The notes under the pieces are model-generated. The model was given only the letters and a program-made list of their open reading frames with translations, searched no databases and had not been told where the DNA came from. Both the position numbers and the translations under genes were made by a program. From an uncultured marine group III euryarchaeote (lineage in GTDB: Archaea > Thermoplasmatota > Poseidoniia > MGIII > CG-Epi1), in the NCBI GenBank assembly GCA_902533295.1, contig CACALG010000007.1, forward strand, positions 1 to 32,344: 32,344 nucleotides of DNA, written 5' to 3'. Below, one piece after another: positions 6,682 to 14,131 of this stretch (its first letter is position 1; each line of letters begins with the position of its first letter).

Positions 6682-9600
6682 ATGCACAGCAAAGCATTAG
6701 CTTCAGGAATCGTGATGTTTTTACTTTTGAGCACCAGCTTTGCTAATTTATCTGCTGAAGAAGAAATCCCGATTTATGAGACTAACTGGTGGGATAATTA
6801 TTCTAGAGATAAGAACCATGATGGTATTTCTGACGTATTAATTTGGAAGTTGGCTCAAGGCGACAGATTTTTTAGTCCTGGAGAAGCAAGGGTCTTCGTA
6901 AGGTATGATCATCATCCAACCGATTATGATGTCGAACTGTTAGAAAATGCAGGAGTTGAAGTCACCTATCGTGCCAAGTACATTGATTTGCTTGCGACTA
7001 CCATGCCAAGGGATTTGATTCTTGATATTGCTACATGGGACGGAGTTGTAATGCTAGATGATATCGGGAAAGCTGAACCTCACATGGCTACTGCTGTGCC
7101 CACTATGGGAGTCGATAATGTCTGGAATAATCATGGCATTTATGGTGAAGGTGTTTCTATTGCTATTGTCGATACTGGCGTCAATAATGCACATGTTGGT
7201 CTTGATGATTTTGATGACAACCAATTTACGAATGATTTGAAAGTTGCTGCTTACTATGATGCTGGCCAAGATGCAATCATTTGCTCTGAAAACGGTCTTG
7301 CAGGTACACTTCCTTGTTACCCTGGCCAGTCTATCGATAGTGGAACCCACGGAACTCATGTGGCTGGAATAGCTGCAGGTACTGGAGATGGTGAAACTGC
7401 AGCTGATGGAACTCCGCATATCGGTGTTGCTCCAAAGGCTCATTTGGTAAATGTACTTTCATGCTGTGACGGTGATATTGAAGACATTATTAGAGGAATT
7501 GAATGGACTATTGAATATCAAAACTTAGTCCAACCAAATATTCGTGTGCTGACTTCAAGTCTTGGAGAACAGCAAATTGAATTTCATATAGATAATGATG
7601 GTTATTCAGCTTGGAGCCAAATGGCTGACGCTGCTGTTGAATCTGGTCTTGTAGTCACGTTAAGTGCTGGAAATGAATTTGGTTCAGCTACTGTCGCTGG
7701 CTGTAATACCATTGATTCGCCCGGTGATTCCAGATTACCAATAACTGTTGCTTCTCTTGATCAAGATCTCAGTCTGGCAATTTACAGTTCTAGAGGTTAT
7801 ACTTCTGACGGAAGAGTCAAACCCGATGTTGCAGCCATAGGTAGCTCAATTTGGGCTCCTGATGCTGCAAATAATGTAGGATATACTGCCAAGAGCGGAA
7901 CTAGTATGGCCACTCCATTAATGGCAGGAATTGTAGCTCTTACTTTAGAAGCAAATCCTGATTTGACTCCTGCAGAAGTCAAAGAAACTTTAGTTGCAGG
8001 ATATGCCATTGAAAGAGAAGTTTTGAATGATGATCCTGATGCTGCGTCTAACAATTGTTCACTTTTAGAAACTAGGCCAGATAATGAGTATGGATACGGG
8101 CAAGCCGATCCATTAACATTTGTTGAAGTTGCTGGTAAGATAGATCCTGAAGTATCAGTAAACTGGAGCTTGGATTACGAAATGGAAGAAATTAATGGGA
8201 CTATGGTTCCAGTTAAACCAAGATTATACAATAATGATGTGCTGGAAGGAACTGCCGTTACTCTAAACAAGCCGACGAACGGAGGAGGTGTCCAAATTAA
8301 GTTTGGAGCCAGTCAATGGTACAATGCTACAGATACCTCTTCACAAAAGAATTGGAAAACATGGAAAATTTCAATGCCTGAGGACTTAGAACTTGAGGAT
8401 AATCAAACTTTGACCTTGTATGCTAGATTGGTGTTAGAAGGTGGAGAATCAATGTCTGTCATCAATAGTTTTTCAGTTGTTTATATGGATGATAATCGTC
8501 CTGCTAGTCTACTTATTGAAGGATTAACTGATTTAGGAGGAATGATTTTCCTACCTGTTATTTTGTTAGCTGCTGTTGCAATGGGTTATATTTTTACACA
8601 ACCTAGGAGATCCAAAAGTAATTTAGAAGTTGAAGAATCTGGAGGAGATGAATTTGTCTGGGATGATGATGTTGCAAATGAGGGTCAGAATAATCTCATG
8701 ACGACTATGTTTGGAAAGATGAGTGCTAAAGCGCTCACATTGTGTGCTCTCTACACAGCACAGGGTATCCCTTCTGGATTTATCTCTTACACATTAATCG
8801 CTTATCTTGCAGAACAAGGATTTAGTGCTGCTGCAATAGGAAATATGTTATTCTGGGTATACTTGCCTTGGGTTTTCAAATTTCTGTGGGGTCCTTTCGT
8901 TGATACATATCATTACTTGCCAATGGGGAGGCGTCGGCCTTGGATTCTTAGTGCACAGGCTGGTATGGTAGCTACTGTTCTGATTATTGCACTTGTGCCT
9001 GATATTGATACGAAGGTTGGATTGTTAACGTTTTTGTTATTCTTCCATAACTGTTTCGCATCTTTGCAAGATGTTGCTGTAGATGGATTGGCTGTTGATA
9101 TTTTGAGTCCTGAAGAATTTGGAAAGATTAATGGGTTCATGTTTGGAGCAAAGCGTTTCGGTACAATGATTGGTGGTGCAGGTATTGGATACTTTATGGG
9201 GAAATATGCATCAATTGGAATTACTGAAGGGCTCCTCTTGACTGTGCCAATGTTGTTATTGATTATGTGTTTACCTGCATTCATCAGAGAAAGGCCGGGT
9301 GAAAAATTATTCCCTTGGACGGAGGGTGAAGCGGTCATAAAACCTAATTCTGTAGAAGAAGGTAGTTCCACTGTAAAAGAAGGTAACTCAGAGGAAAGGA
9401 TTTTAGCAAGTATTGTGAAAGACAAGAAAACTAAAGCTGAGACGATAATGCCGGAAAAGAACAGTTTTGATATGGGAGAACATAATTCTCAATCGCTAAC
9501 TGTTGACATTGGTTTATTAATTGCTTTAGATTTATTCTTGTTATTAACAATTGGTGATTTTGCAGGAAAAATATGGTGTCATTTAATCGCTTTAGGTTCC

Positions 9601-10281
9601 GGTATTGCTTATTTTGTATTACTACGAAACAATACATTTGGTCAACAAGCTTTTGATTTAGCGCCCCAAAAGAGTGATATTGTCAAGGCGCTCTCGCTTA
9701 GAGCTCCTTTGATTGGTATCATCCTTGCTATGCTAACATACTTCTGGGAATTCTTGATTCCTGTATTGAACGTATTATTCATACAAGAATTAGGATGGAC
9801 TGATACTGAGTATGTTGCCGTGACTGGAGGCTGGGCTGTAACTGCAGGTATAGCTGGGACGATAGGTGGAGGAATTATTGCCGATAAATTTGGTGCTAGA
9901 CGTGTAGCTAGTTTGTTTGCTATTCTAACCGGATTATCAATTTTCACTATAGCTTTGGCTGAACCTTTATGGGAAAATAGAACTGTTATGTGGTGGTTAA
10001 TCGTTGCCTATCCTTTCTTTGGTGCTGCGATGGGGATTTCATTAATTTCATTATTCATGAATGTTACATGGCCAAAAGTAGGAGCTACGCAATTCACTCT
10101 CTACATGGCTATGTTGAATTTTGGTGCATTGTTTGGCCTTAAGATGGCTGGATACTTCGAGGAAAACTTCACTTATACTACTACAATCATGATTGGTGGA
10201 ACTTGTCAGCTCTTGATTGCCTTCGTTCTACCATTTATTGATCCAGGTCAAACCAGAAGGGAATTGGGTAACGAATTTTAG
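6682..10281 (+). CDS. Secreted subtilisin-like protease (S8) fused to AmpG/PAT-type MFS permease
   Basis: One uninterrupted 1199-codon frame with two machines. Residues 1-25 are a signal peptide. A subtilase follows: Asp164 (AIVDTGV), His223 (GTHGTHVAGI), oxyanion Asn331 (SAGNE) and Ser408 (SGTSMATP), then a beta-rich region. A membrane span lies at about 620-640, ending in PRRSK, and an acidic linker reaches residue 672. From about 673 a 12-span MFS domain resembles AmpG/acetyl-CoA-transporter (PAT) permeases: QGIPSGFISYTL, VFKFLWGPFVDT, MGRRRPWILSAQ. The predicted layout is an outside protease and an inside linker leading into the permease. An internal ATG at 8698 could start the MFS part alone, but no TATA-like box precedes it. 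The central MFS loop contains a segment shared with the BASS gene. Peptide capture coupled to uptake is inference. Confidence 0.93.
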   Translation: MHSKALASGIVMFLLLSTSFANLSAEEEIPIYETNWWDNYSRDKNHDGISDVLIWKLAQGDRFFSPGEARVFVRYDHHPTDYDVELLENAGVEVTYRAKYIDLLATTMPRDLILDIATWDGVVMLDDIGKAEPHMATAVPTMGVDNVWNNHGIYGEGVSIAIVDTGVNNAHVGLDDFDDNQFTNDLKVAAYYDAGQDAIICSENGLAGTLPCYPGQSIDSGTHGTHVAGIAAGTGDGETAADGTPHIGVAPKAHLVNVLSCCDGDIEDIIRGIEWTIEYQNLVQPNIRVLTSSLGEQQIEFHIDNDGYSAWSQMADAAVESGLVVTLSAGNEFGSATVAGCNTIDSPGDSRLPITVASLDQDLSLAIYSSRGYTSDGRVKPDVAAIGSSIWAPDAANNVGYTAKSGTSMATPLMAGIVALTLEANPDLTPAEVKETLVAGYAIEREVLNDDPDAASNNCSLLETRPDNEYGYGQADPLTFVEVAGKIDPEVSVNWSLDYEMEEINGTMVPVKPRLYNNDVLEGTAVTLNKPTNGGGVQIKFGASQWYNATDTSSQKNWKTWKISMPEDLELEDNQTLTLYARLVLEGGESMSVINSFSVVYMDDNRPASLLIEGLTDLGGMIFLPVILLAAVAMGYIFTQPRRSKSNLEVEESGGDEFVWDDDVANEGQNNLMTTMFGKMSAKALTLCALYTAQGIPSGFISYTLIAYLAEQGFSAAAIGNMLFWVYLPWVFKFLWGPFVDTYHYLPMGRRRPWILSAQAGMVATVLIIALVPDIDTKVGLLTFLLFFHNCFASLQDVAVDGLAVDILSPEEFGKINGFMFGAKRFGTMIGGAGIGYFMGKYASIGITEGLLLTVPMLLLIMCLPAFIRERPGEKLFPWTEGEAVIKPNSVEEGSSTVKEGNSEERILASIVKDKKTKAETIMPEKNSFDMGEHNSQSLTVDIGLLIALDLFLLLTIGDFAGKIWCHLIALGSGIAYFVLLRNNTFGQQAFDLAPQKSDIVKALSLRAPLIGIILAMLTYFWEFLIPVLNVLFIQELGWTDTEYVAVTGGWAVTAGIAGTIGGGIIADKFGARRVASLFAILTGLSIFTIALAEPLWENRTVMWWLIVAYPFFGAAMGISLISLFMNVTWPKVGATQFTLYMAMLNFGALFGLKMAGYFEENFTYTTTIMIGGTCQLLIAFVLPFIDPGQTRRELGNEF
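9378..9440 (+). repeat. 63-nt dispersed repeat, copy A (central loop of the MFS domain)
   Basis: This stretch matches 26299-26361 at 61 of 63 bases, without gaps and in the same reading phase. It encodes a charged peptide (EGNSEERILASIVKDKKTKA plus Glu) at about residues 900-920, in the cytoplasmic loop between the two MFS halves. Confidence 0.95.
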
Positions 10282-10313
10282 GCGATAACCCTTAAGAAGA
10301 GCTCTTTCTGGAA

Positions 10314-10336
10314 CCCTGCCTTGGAGACGGGGCAGG
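10314..10336 (+). promoter_or_regulatory. GC-rich hairpin just before the RRM gene
   Basis: CCCTGCC (10314-10320) and GGGCAGG (10330-10336) form a perfect 7-bp stem with a 9-nt loop, ending nine bases before the RRM start at 10346. A 10-nt palindrome (AAGAGCTCTT, 10297-10306) lies just upstream. It could terminate the subtilase-MFS transcript, or be a 5' leader structure for autoregulation by the RNA-binding protein; no U-tract follows. Confidence 0.5.
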
Positions 10337-10345
10337 ATAAGAGAA

Positions 10346-10600
10346 ATGAGCAATAATATCTATGTAGGAAACTTGCCATGGTCATACAGAGACGACAAAT
10401 TGAAAGAACTGTTTGCAGAGTATGGTGAAGTATCAGATGCGAAGGTAATAGTAGATCGCATGAGCGGCAGAAGCCGCGGATTTGGATTTGTCGAAATGGC
10501 AAGTGGAGATGAGGCCGCAGCAGCAATTGAAGCCCTAAATGGTTTCGATGCTGAAGGTCGTGAATTAAAGGTGAACGAGGCCAAACCTCGAGATGGTTAA
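10346..10600 (+). CDS. Single-RRM RNA-binding protein
   Basis: An 84-residue protein consisting of one RNA-recognition motif. RNP2 is NIYVGNLPW (residues 4-12) and RNP1 is SRGFGFVEM (about 48-56), with the aromatic residues that stack on RNA in place. The rest fits the beta-alpha-beta-beta-alpha-beta fold, ending KVNEAKPRDG. Freestanding RRMs of this kind are common in cyanobacteria and other bacteria and scarce in archaea, so transfer is plausible. In bacteria they are often cold- or stress-linked RNA chaperones. The gene overlaps the next one by 8 nt, and a hairpin sits in its leader. Confidence 0.95.
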   Translation: MSNNIYVGNLPWSYRDDKLKELFAEYGEVSDAKVIVDRMSGRSRGFGFVEMASGDEAAAAIEALNGFDAEGRELKVNEAKPRDG

Positions 10601-11366
10601 ATTAATAGAAAACGACGAACATTTTATTCTGATTTCGCTGTTAATTACAGTGTGTATGCAAATGGGCTTTTTTGCTATAGCGTACACGCTGCAAATTGAC
10701 AAGGTTACAGATTTTGCAGGTACTGCCAACTTTCTAGTTTTAGCAGTATTTACTCTATACTTAGGGGGAGAGTTTTCATTTCCAAAAATACTCGCGTCGC
10801 TTATGGTTATACTATGGTCCTTGAGATTAGGAGTTTACCTAACTTACAGAATTATGGTGTGGGGAGAAGATAATCGTTTTGATGAACTTAGAACCAAATT
10901 TTGGAGTTTCTTGGGATTCTGGGTTTACCAAATATTGTGGGTTTTTCTAACCTCCTTACCTGTAATTTACTTCAACAGTTTAGATTCTCCAAGTGAACTA
11001 AATACGATTGCAATTATTGGTGCTGTGATGTTTGGGATTGGGTTCATCATAGAAGCTTGGGCAGATTATACTAAATTTAATCACAAATTGCATGGTGAAA
11101 AATGGTGTACCAATGGGCTTTGGAAATATAGTAGACATCCAAATTATTTTGGGAATATTCTGCTATGGTTCGGTATTTTCATCTTCTGCTATGCATACGA
11201 TGTTCCTCAATGGACAATCATAGGGCCTCTATGGACAACGTTCTTGCTAGTGTTTGTTAGTGGGTTACCTTTCTTGGAAGCATCAGCTGATAAGAAATAT
11301 GGAACAGATGAAGAATATCTAAGATACAAAAAGGAAACTTCTATCTTAGTCCCTTGGTTCAAATAA
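10593..11366 (+). CDS. DUF1295 membrane protein (steroid reductase/isoprenylcysteine methyltransferase superfamily)
   Basis: A 257-residue integral membrane protein with six to seven spans. The C-terminal half holds the family signature: WADYTKFNHKLHGEKWCTNGLW followed by YSRHPNYFGNILLWFG, the RHPNY cofactor-binding motif shared by ICMT methyltransferases and 5-alpha-reductases. Which reaction it performs (reduction or methylation of a lipid) cannot be decided. The ATG lies inside the last codons of the RRM gene (8-nt overlap), so the two are translationally coupled. Confidence 0.9.
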   Translation: MVKLIENDEHFILISLLITVCMQMGFFAIAYTLQIDKVTDFAGTANFLVLAVFTLYLGGEFSFPKILASLMVILWSLRLGVYLTYRIMVWGEDNRFDELRTKFWSFLGFWVYQILWVFLTSLPVIYFNSLDSPSELNTIAIIGAVMFGIGFIIEAWADYTKFNHKLHGEKWCTNGLWKYSRHPNYFGNILLWFGIFIFCYAYDVPQWTIIGPLWTTFLLVFVSGLPFLEASADKKYGTDEEYLRYKKETSILVPWFK

Positions 11367-11421
11367 ATATAATACATCCGAAGCATTCTTTAACTGGATT
11401 TTAGAATGTAAAGAAGAGTCA

Positions 11422-12039
11422 ATGATTATTGAACAATTACCAATTGGACAAATGGCTAATTTTGGTTATATTCTTGGTTGTGAAGAAACAAGAATAGCTG
11501 CCTTAATTGATCCTGCTTTTGAGCCTGAAAAATTAATTACAAGAGCTAAAGAACTTGAATTAGATGTAGAATGGATATTGAATACGCACGGGCATTTCGA
11601 TCACATAAATGGGAATGAAGTCGCTGTTGAAATGACTGGGGCGAAGATTCTCGGCCATAGTTCTGCTACATTCTATGTTGACCGAAAAGTAGAACACGGT
11701 GACAAATTCCAAATTGGAAATTTGCATATTGATGTATTGTTCACTCCAGGTCATAGTCCTGACGAGATTTGCTTTTTCGTTAATAACCAAGTGATTTTCA
11801 CAGGAGATGTGTTGTTTGTAGGTGAATGTGGGCGGACAGATTTACCAGGAAGTAATGTACAAGACATGTATCAATCTCTATTCCATACTCTAGCTTCTAT
11901 TCCTGATGATGTAGATATGTTTCCAGGACACGATTATGGAAGTAGCCCTATGTCAACAATGGGTTTTGAACGTGCTAACAATTATGTGTTAAAACCACGT
12001 ACTCTAGAAGAGTTTGTTGCCTTCATGAATGAACCATAA
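11422..12039 (+). CDS. Metallo-beta-lactamase-fold hydrolase, glyoxalase II/persulfide dioxygenase-like
   Basis: Cytoplasmic MBL-fold enzyme of 205 residues. Metal ligands are visible: THGHFDH (His56, His58, Asp60, His61), FTPGHSPDE, FTGDVLF and FPGHDYGSS. The segment GDVLFVGECGRTDLPGS is characteristic of the ETHE1/persulfide-dioxygenase and GloB-like branch, so glutathione-type thioester or persulfide chemistry is possible. Archaea of this type usually lack glutathione, so the thiol partner is unknown. ATG 11422 has a TTTAAC box about 30 nt before it. Confidence 0.92.
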   Translation: MIIEQLPIGQMANFGYILGCEETRIAALIDPAFEPEKLITRAKELELDVEWILNTHGHFDHINGNEVAVEMTGAKILGHSSATFYVDRKVEHGDKFQIGNLHIDVLFTPGHSPDEICFFVNNQVIFTGDVLFVGECGRTDLPGSNVQDMYQSLFHTLASIPDDVDMFPGHDYGSSPMSTMGFERANNYVLKPRTLEEFVAFMNEP

Positions 12040-12081
12040 ATTTTAGGAAATTGATATATAATTGGAAACTTTAGGAAGTTT

Positions 12082-12894
12082 GTGTATTGCTTAGAATGTG
12101 GAAAAGAACTTCCTGACACTGCGAAGTTCTGTCCTGACTGTGGAGCTTCTCAGATTGCGAAAGTTGATGAACAAGAATTACCTTTTTCTGAATTTGAAAT
12201 TATTGATGAACAAGAAATAACAATTAAAATTAAAAAGTTACGTAAAGAAAGAAGGAAATTTAGCTTATTTTTACTATGCATTTACCTTCCATTTATCCCA
12301 ATTGCTTTGATAGTAAACTATGGAGACGCTCAACTCTTAAATGCGAGTAACTACGGAGTACATTTTGAAATGCTGGAGGTGCTGTATTATGGTATCACTG
12401 TAGGTGTGTTAACGCCTTATTTTATTATGGAAATCATTAATAGAACTTACCTAATATGGAAAGAAAATAGCAAACCTATAAAATTTAATGGTAAAAAAGG
12501 CATAAAGTCCTTTATGAACGAGTCATCGCTAAATTCTTGGAAATACAGAGTAGCATTTGGAGTAGCTTTTCTAATTATACTTGCAGGACTATTTGGTAAT
12601 TCAGACAATGATGAAGAAATTGATGAATACAAATATACAAAAATCTCAGTATCTATGTTGAACAATGATGATGCAAGACATCCAGTACATGTATATTTAG
12701 ATGGTGAACATGTATATGGTGAATGGGTTGAAGCTGGAACGTTGGTTTGGCCTATAATATGTCCAGATAGGTGCGCTGATGGAGACTACACTGTAGCCGT
12801 GGATTGGGGCGGTGATGCCGAATATGAATGCACCTTTTATGCTGAAATATCATACGAAGGTGACTGGGAGTCCTTTGCATGTAACTACAGCTAA
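12082..12894 (+). CDS. Zinc-ribbon membrane protein with C-terminal cysteine-containing exodomain
   Basis: Function not recognised. The N-terminus is a zinc ribbon: CLECGKELPDTAKFCPDCG, with C3/C6 and C17/C20. A charged region with an RKERRK cluster leads to hydrophobic segments at about 68-85, 97-118 and 155-172. After these comes a polar domain of about 90 residues with Cys in ICPDRCADG, YECTF and FACNYS, which could form disulfides outside the cell. Start is GTG 12082, because the first ribbon Cys is residue 3 and a GATATATAA box lies about 26 nt upstream. Such zinc-ribbon-plus-membrane proteins are often lineage-specific. Confidence 0.8.
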   Translation: MYCLECGKELPDTAKFCPDCGASQIAKVDEQELPFSEFEIIDEQEITIKIKKLRKERRKFSLFLLCIYLPFIPIALIVNYGDAQLLNASNYGVHFEMLEVLYYGITVGVLTPYFIMEIINRTYLIWKENSKPIKFNGKKGIKSFMNESSLNSWKYRVAFGVAFLIILAGLFGNSDNDEEIDEYKYTKISVSMLNNDDARHPVHVYLDGEHVYGEWVEAGTLVWPIICPDRCADGDYTVAVDWGGDAEYECTFYAEISYEGDWESFACNYS

Positions 12895-12895
12895 C

Positions 12896-12917
12896 CCCCC
12901 GTTCGATGTAGAGGGGG
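12896..12917. terminator. C-run/G-run hairpin between convergent genes
   Basis: CCCCC (12896-12900) pairs with GGGGG (12913-12917) around a 12-nt loop. A second C run at 12920-12924 could compete for the same G run. It lies directly after the zinc-ribbon gene stop and before the stop of the convergent GIY-YIG gene, so it could end transcription from one or both sides. Confidence 0.4.
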
Positions 12918-12945
12918 CACCCCCTTGTATTGTAGGGTAGGGCGT

Positions 12946-13605
12946 CTACAAATTTTCTGATAATTTTTTTAGTTCTTCAGAATCAAAGGGTGTTTTGTAC
13001 AATTCATTTACTTGCCATAGTCCACTTTCACGGATTTTCTGTTTTGTGGAATCTAAACCTAACCAGGATGTGGAAGGCTTACAATCATCACACAGAGACA
13101 CAGTTGATGTAATTCTTGATTCAATATGTAAACGGTCTTCTTTTTCAGGAACTTCAAAAACAGCTATAGAAAAACGGGAACGAAGGTATTCGGATACTTG
13201 CTTCTCGATATTTGCCTGTTTGTCAAAGTCTATCTCCGAAGCATGTTTTTCTCTTGCTTTACGAGTCGTAAGGTCTAAATCCCAGTGTTCGAGAAAAGGG
13301 TCATTGCTCTTGTTTAGAATACAGCGGCCAATATTCTTACGAAAGATGCTACGGTCTTTTTTTTCCTTTACAAAATGTTGCTTTATTCTAGGTTTAAGCT
13401 GTTTTTCTCCTGTATGTGTCCCTACACGGACTATTCTATTCGTATCGTGTGCATGTTCTCCTTTTTCAAATAAGATATAGATTCCATTGTCTGGTATTTG
13501 TTCTAACGATAACGGAAAACTAAGTTTTGGAAATTGGTTAAACTTCTGATGAAGTTCATGACATTTTTCATTTACAGACTTACCATTCAAGAAATATACA
13601 AACAC
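12946..13605 (-). CDS. GIY-YIG-superfamily protein (putative nuclease)
   Basis: A 219-residue protein with a divergent GIY-YIG core: GIYILFEKG at about residue 41, VRVGTHTGE at about 59 in the YIG position, LKPRIKQHF with the conserved Arg73, SIFRKNIGRCIL, and a downstream Glu candidate in NIEKQVSEYL (Glu144). The rest, ending LGLDSTKQKIRESGLWQVNEL, looks like a family of stand-alone GIY-YIG proteins. Whether it still cuts DNA is unknown. GTG 13605 is used because a stop codon lies just upstream in frame. It sits between a zinc-ribbon membrane protein and the 3' end of tRNA-Ser, which looks like an accessory pocket; I found no attachment-site repeat. Confidence 0.72.
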   Translation of the reverse strand: MFVYFLNGKSVNEKCHELHQKFNQFPKLSFPLSLEQIPDNGIYILFEKGEHAHDTNRIVRVGTHTGEKQLKPRIKQHFVKEKKDRSIFRKNIGRCILNKSNDPFLEHWDLDLTTRKAREKHASEIDFDKQANIEKQVSEYLRSRFSIAVFEVPEKEDRLHIESRITSTVSLCDDCKPSTSWLGLDSTKQKIRESGLWQVNELYKTPFDSEELKKLSENL

Positions 13606-13674
13606 CTCGAATTAATGTAATTTTACCCACCCCTTTTTGGACACCCTTCTAATCGTATAATATGAGCTTAAATA

Positions 13675-13698
13675 GACGTGGAAACGGAAACACACGTC
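13675..13698. repeat. Small inverted repeat downstream of tRNA-Ser
   Basis: GACGTG (13675-13680) and CACGTC (13693-13698) form a 6-bp stem with a 12-nt purine-rich loop, 15 nt past the tRNA-Ser CCA end on the minus strand. An A/T box (TATTTAAG on the minus strand, 13667-13674) adjoins it. It may be a processing or termination element, or an operator for the GIY-YIG gene. Confidence 0.3.
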
Positions 13699-13712
13699 GT
13701 CGAAAAGAGTCC

Positions 13713-13799
13713 TGGCGCCAGGGGAGAGATTTGAACTCCCGAGGGATTGCTCCCAGTGGTTTTCGAGACCACCGCAATACCGGACTATGCGACCCTGGC
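13713..13799 (-). tRNA. tRNA-Ser (CGA)
   Basis: Type II tRNA on the minus strand. Acceptor GCCAGGG pairs with CCCTGGC. The anticodon stem GTGGT/ACCAC encloses loop CTCGAAA (anticodon CGA). A long variable arm (TGGGAGCAATCCC) marks the serine class, and the T-loop is TTCAAAT. Discriminator G is at 13716 and an encoded CCA occupies 13713-13715. No intron is visible. Confidence 0.95.
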
Positions 13800-13872
13800 T
13801 AGTAACCTGTCCAGATATGTTAGGTCTTAATATTCACGGTAACTATTTTGAGGTCTACCCTGTTGAACATAT

Positions 13873-14079
13873 GTGAAATGGCAAGTTACGGTCGATAATG
13901 ATATGCAAACTATAGATTTACCGGATGGGAGTACTGCGTCTGATCTTGTAACATATTTGGATTTGCATCCAGATAGTTTGTTAGTTGTAACAGATGAGGA
14001 AAAAATGGTGCCTATACCTTTGGTCTCAAAGCTCCCTGAAAAGCCAATAAGAATCATTTTAGTTGCTTCTGGTGGATAA
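13873..14079 (+). CDS. SAMP/MoaD/ThiS-like ubiquitin-fold protein ending in Gly-Gly
   Basis: A 68-residue beta-grasp protein whose C-terminus is IRIILVASGG. The terminal di-glycine is what E1-like enzymes adenylate in archaeal SAMPs, MoaD and ThiS. The internal pattern, with IDLPDGSTASDLVTYLDLHP and VPIPLVSKLP, fits the fold. It could serve as a sulfur carrier for tRNA 2-thiolation, molybdopterin or thiamin, or as a protein modifier; no E1, MoaE or thiolase gene lies in the window. GTG 13873 is chosen because no in-frame ATG precedes the fold. Confidence 0.82.
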   Translation: MKWQVTVDNDMQTIDLPDGSTASDLVTYLDLHPDSLLVVTDEEKMVPIPLVSKLPEKPIRIILVASGG

Positions 14080-14131
14080 CATAGTATCTTATTTATTAGA
14101 CGGGCCTGTCGAATTAGCGAAGTAAAGAACA

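Noticed and set aside
9360-9440. Insertion sequence explaining the 63-nt repeat
   Set aside because: The segment is short, has no inverted ends, and no target duplication is visible; it is reported only as a repeat.
8698-10281. Independent MFS gene starting at the internal ATG 8698
   Set aside because: No stop separates it from the protease frame, and no TATA-like box or ribosome site precedes the ATG; the fused reading is simpler.
13667-13698. Small RNA gene on the plus strand after the CTTAAATA box at 13667
   Set aside because: The box points into antisense of tRNA-Ser and the palindrome is too short to support an RNA; the box may equally serve the minus-strand gene.
12946-13799. Integrated mobile element at tRNA-Ser
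   Set aside because: No repeat of the tRNA 3' end, no integrase and no transposase were found; only gene content hints at acquisition.
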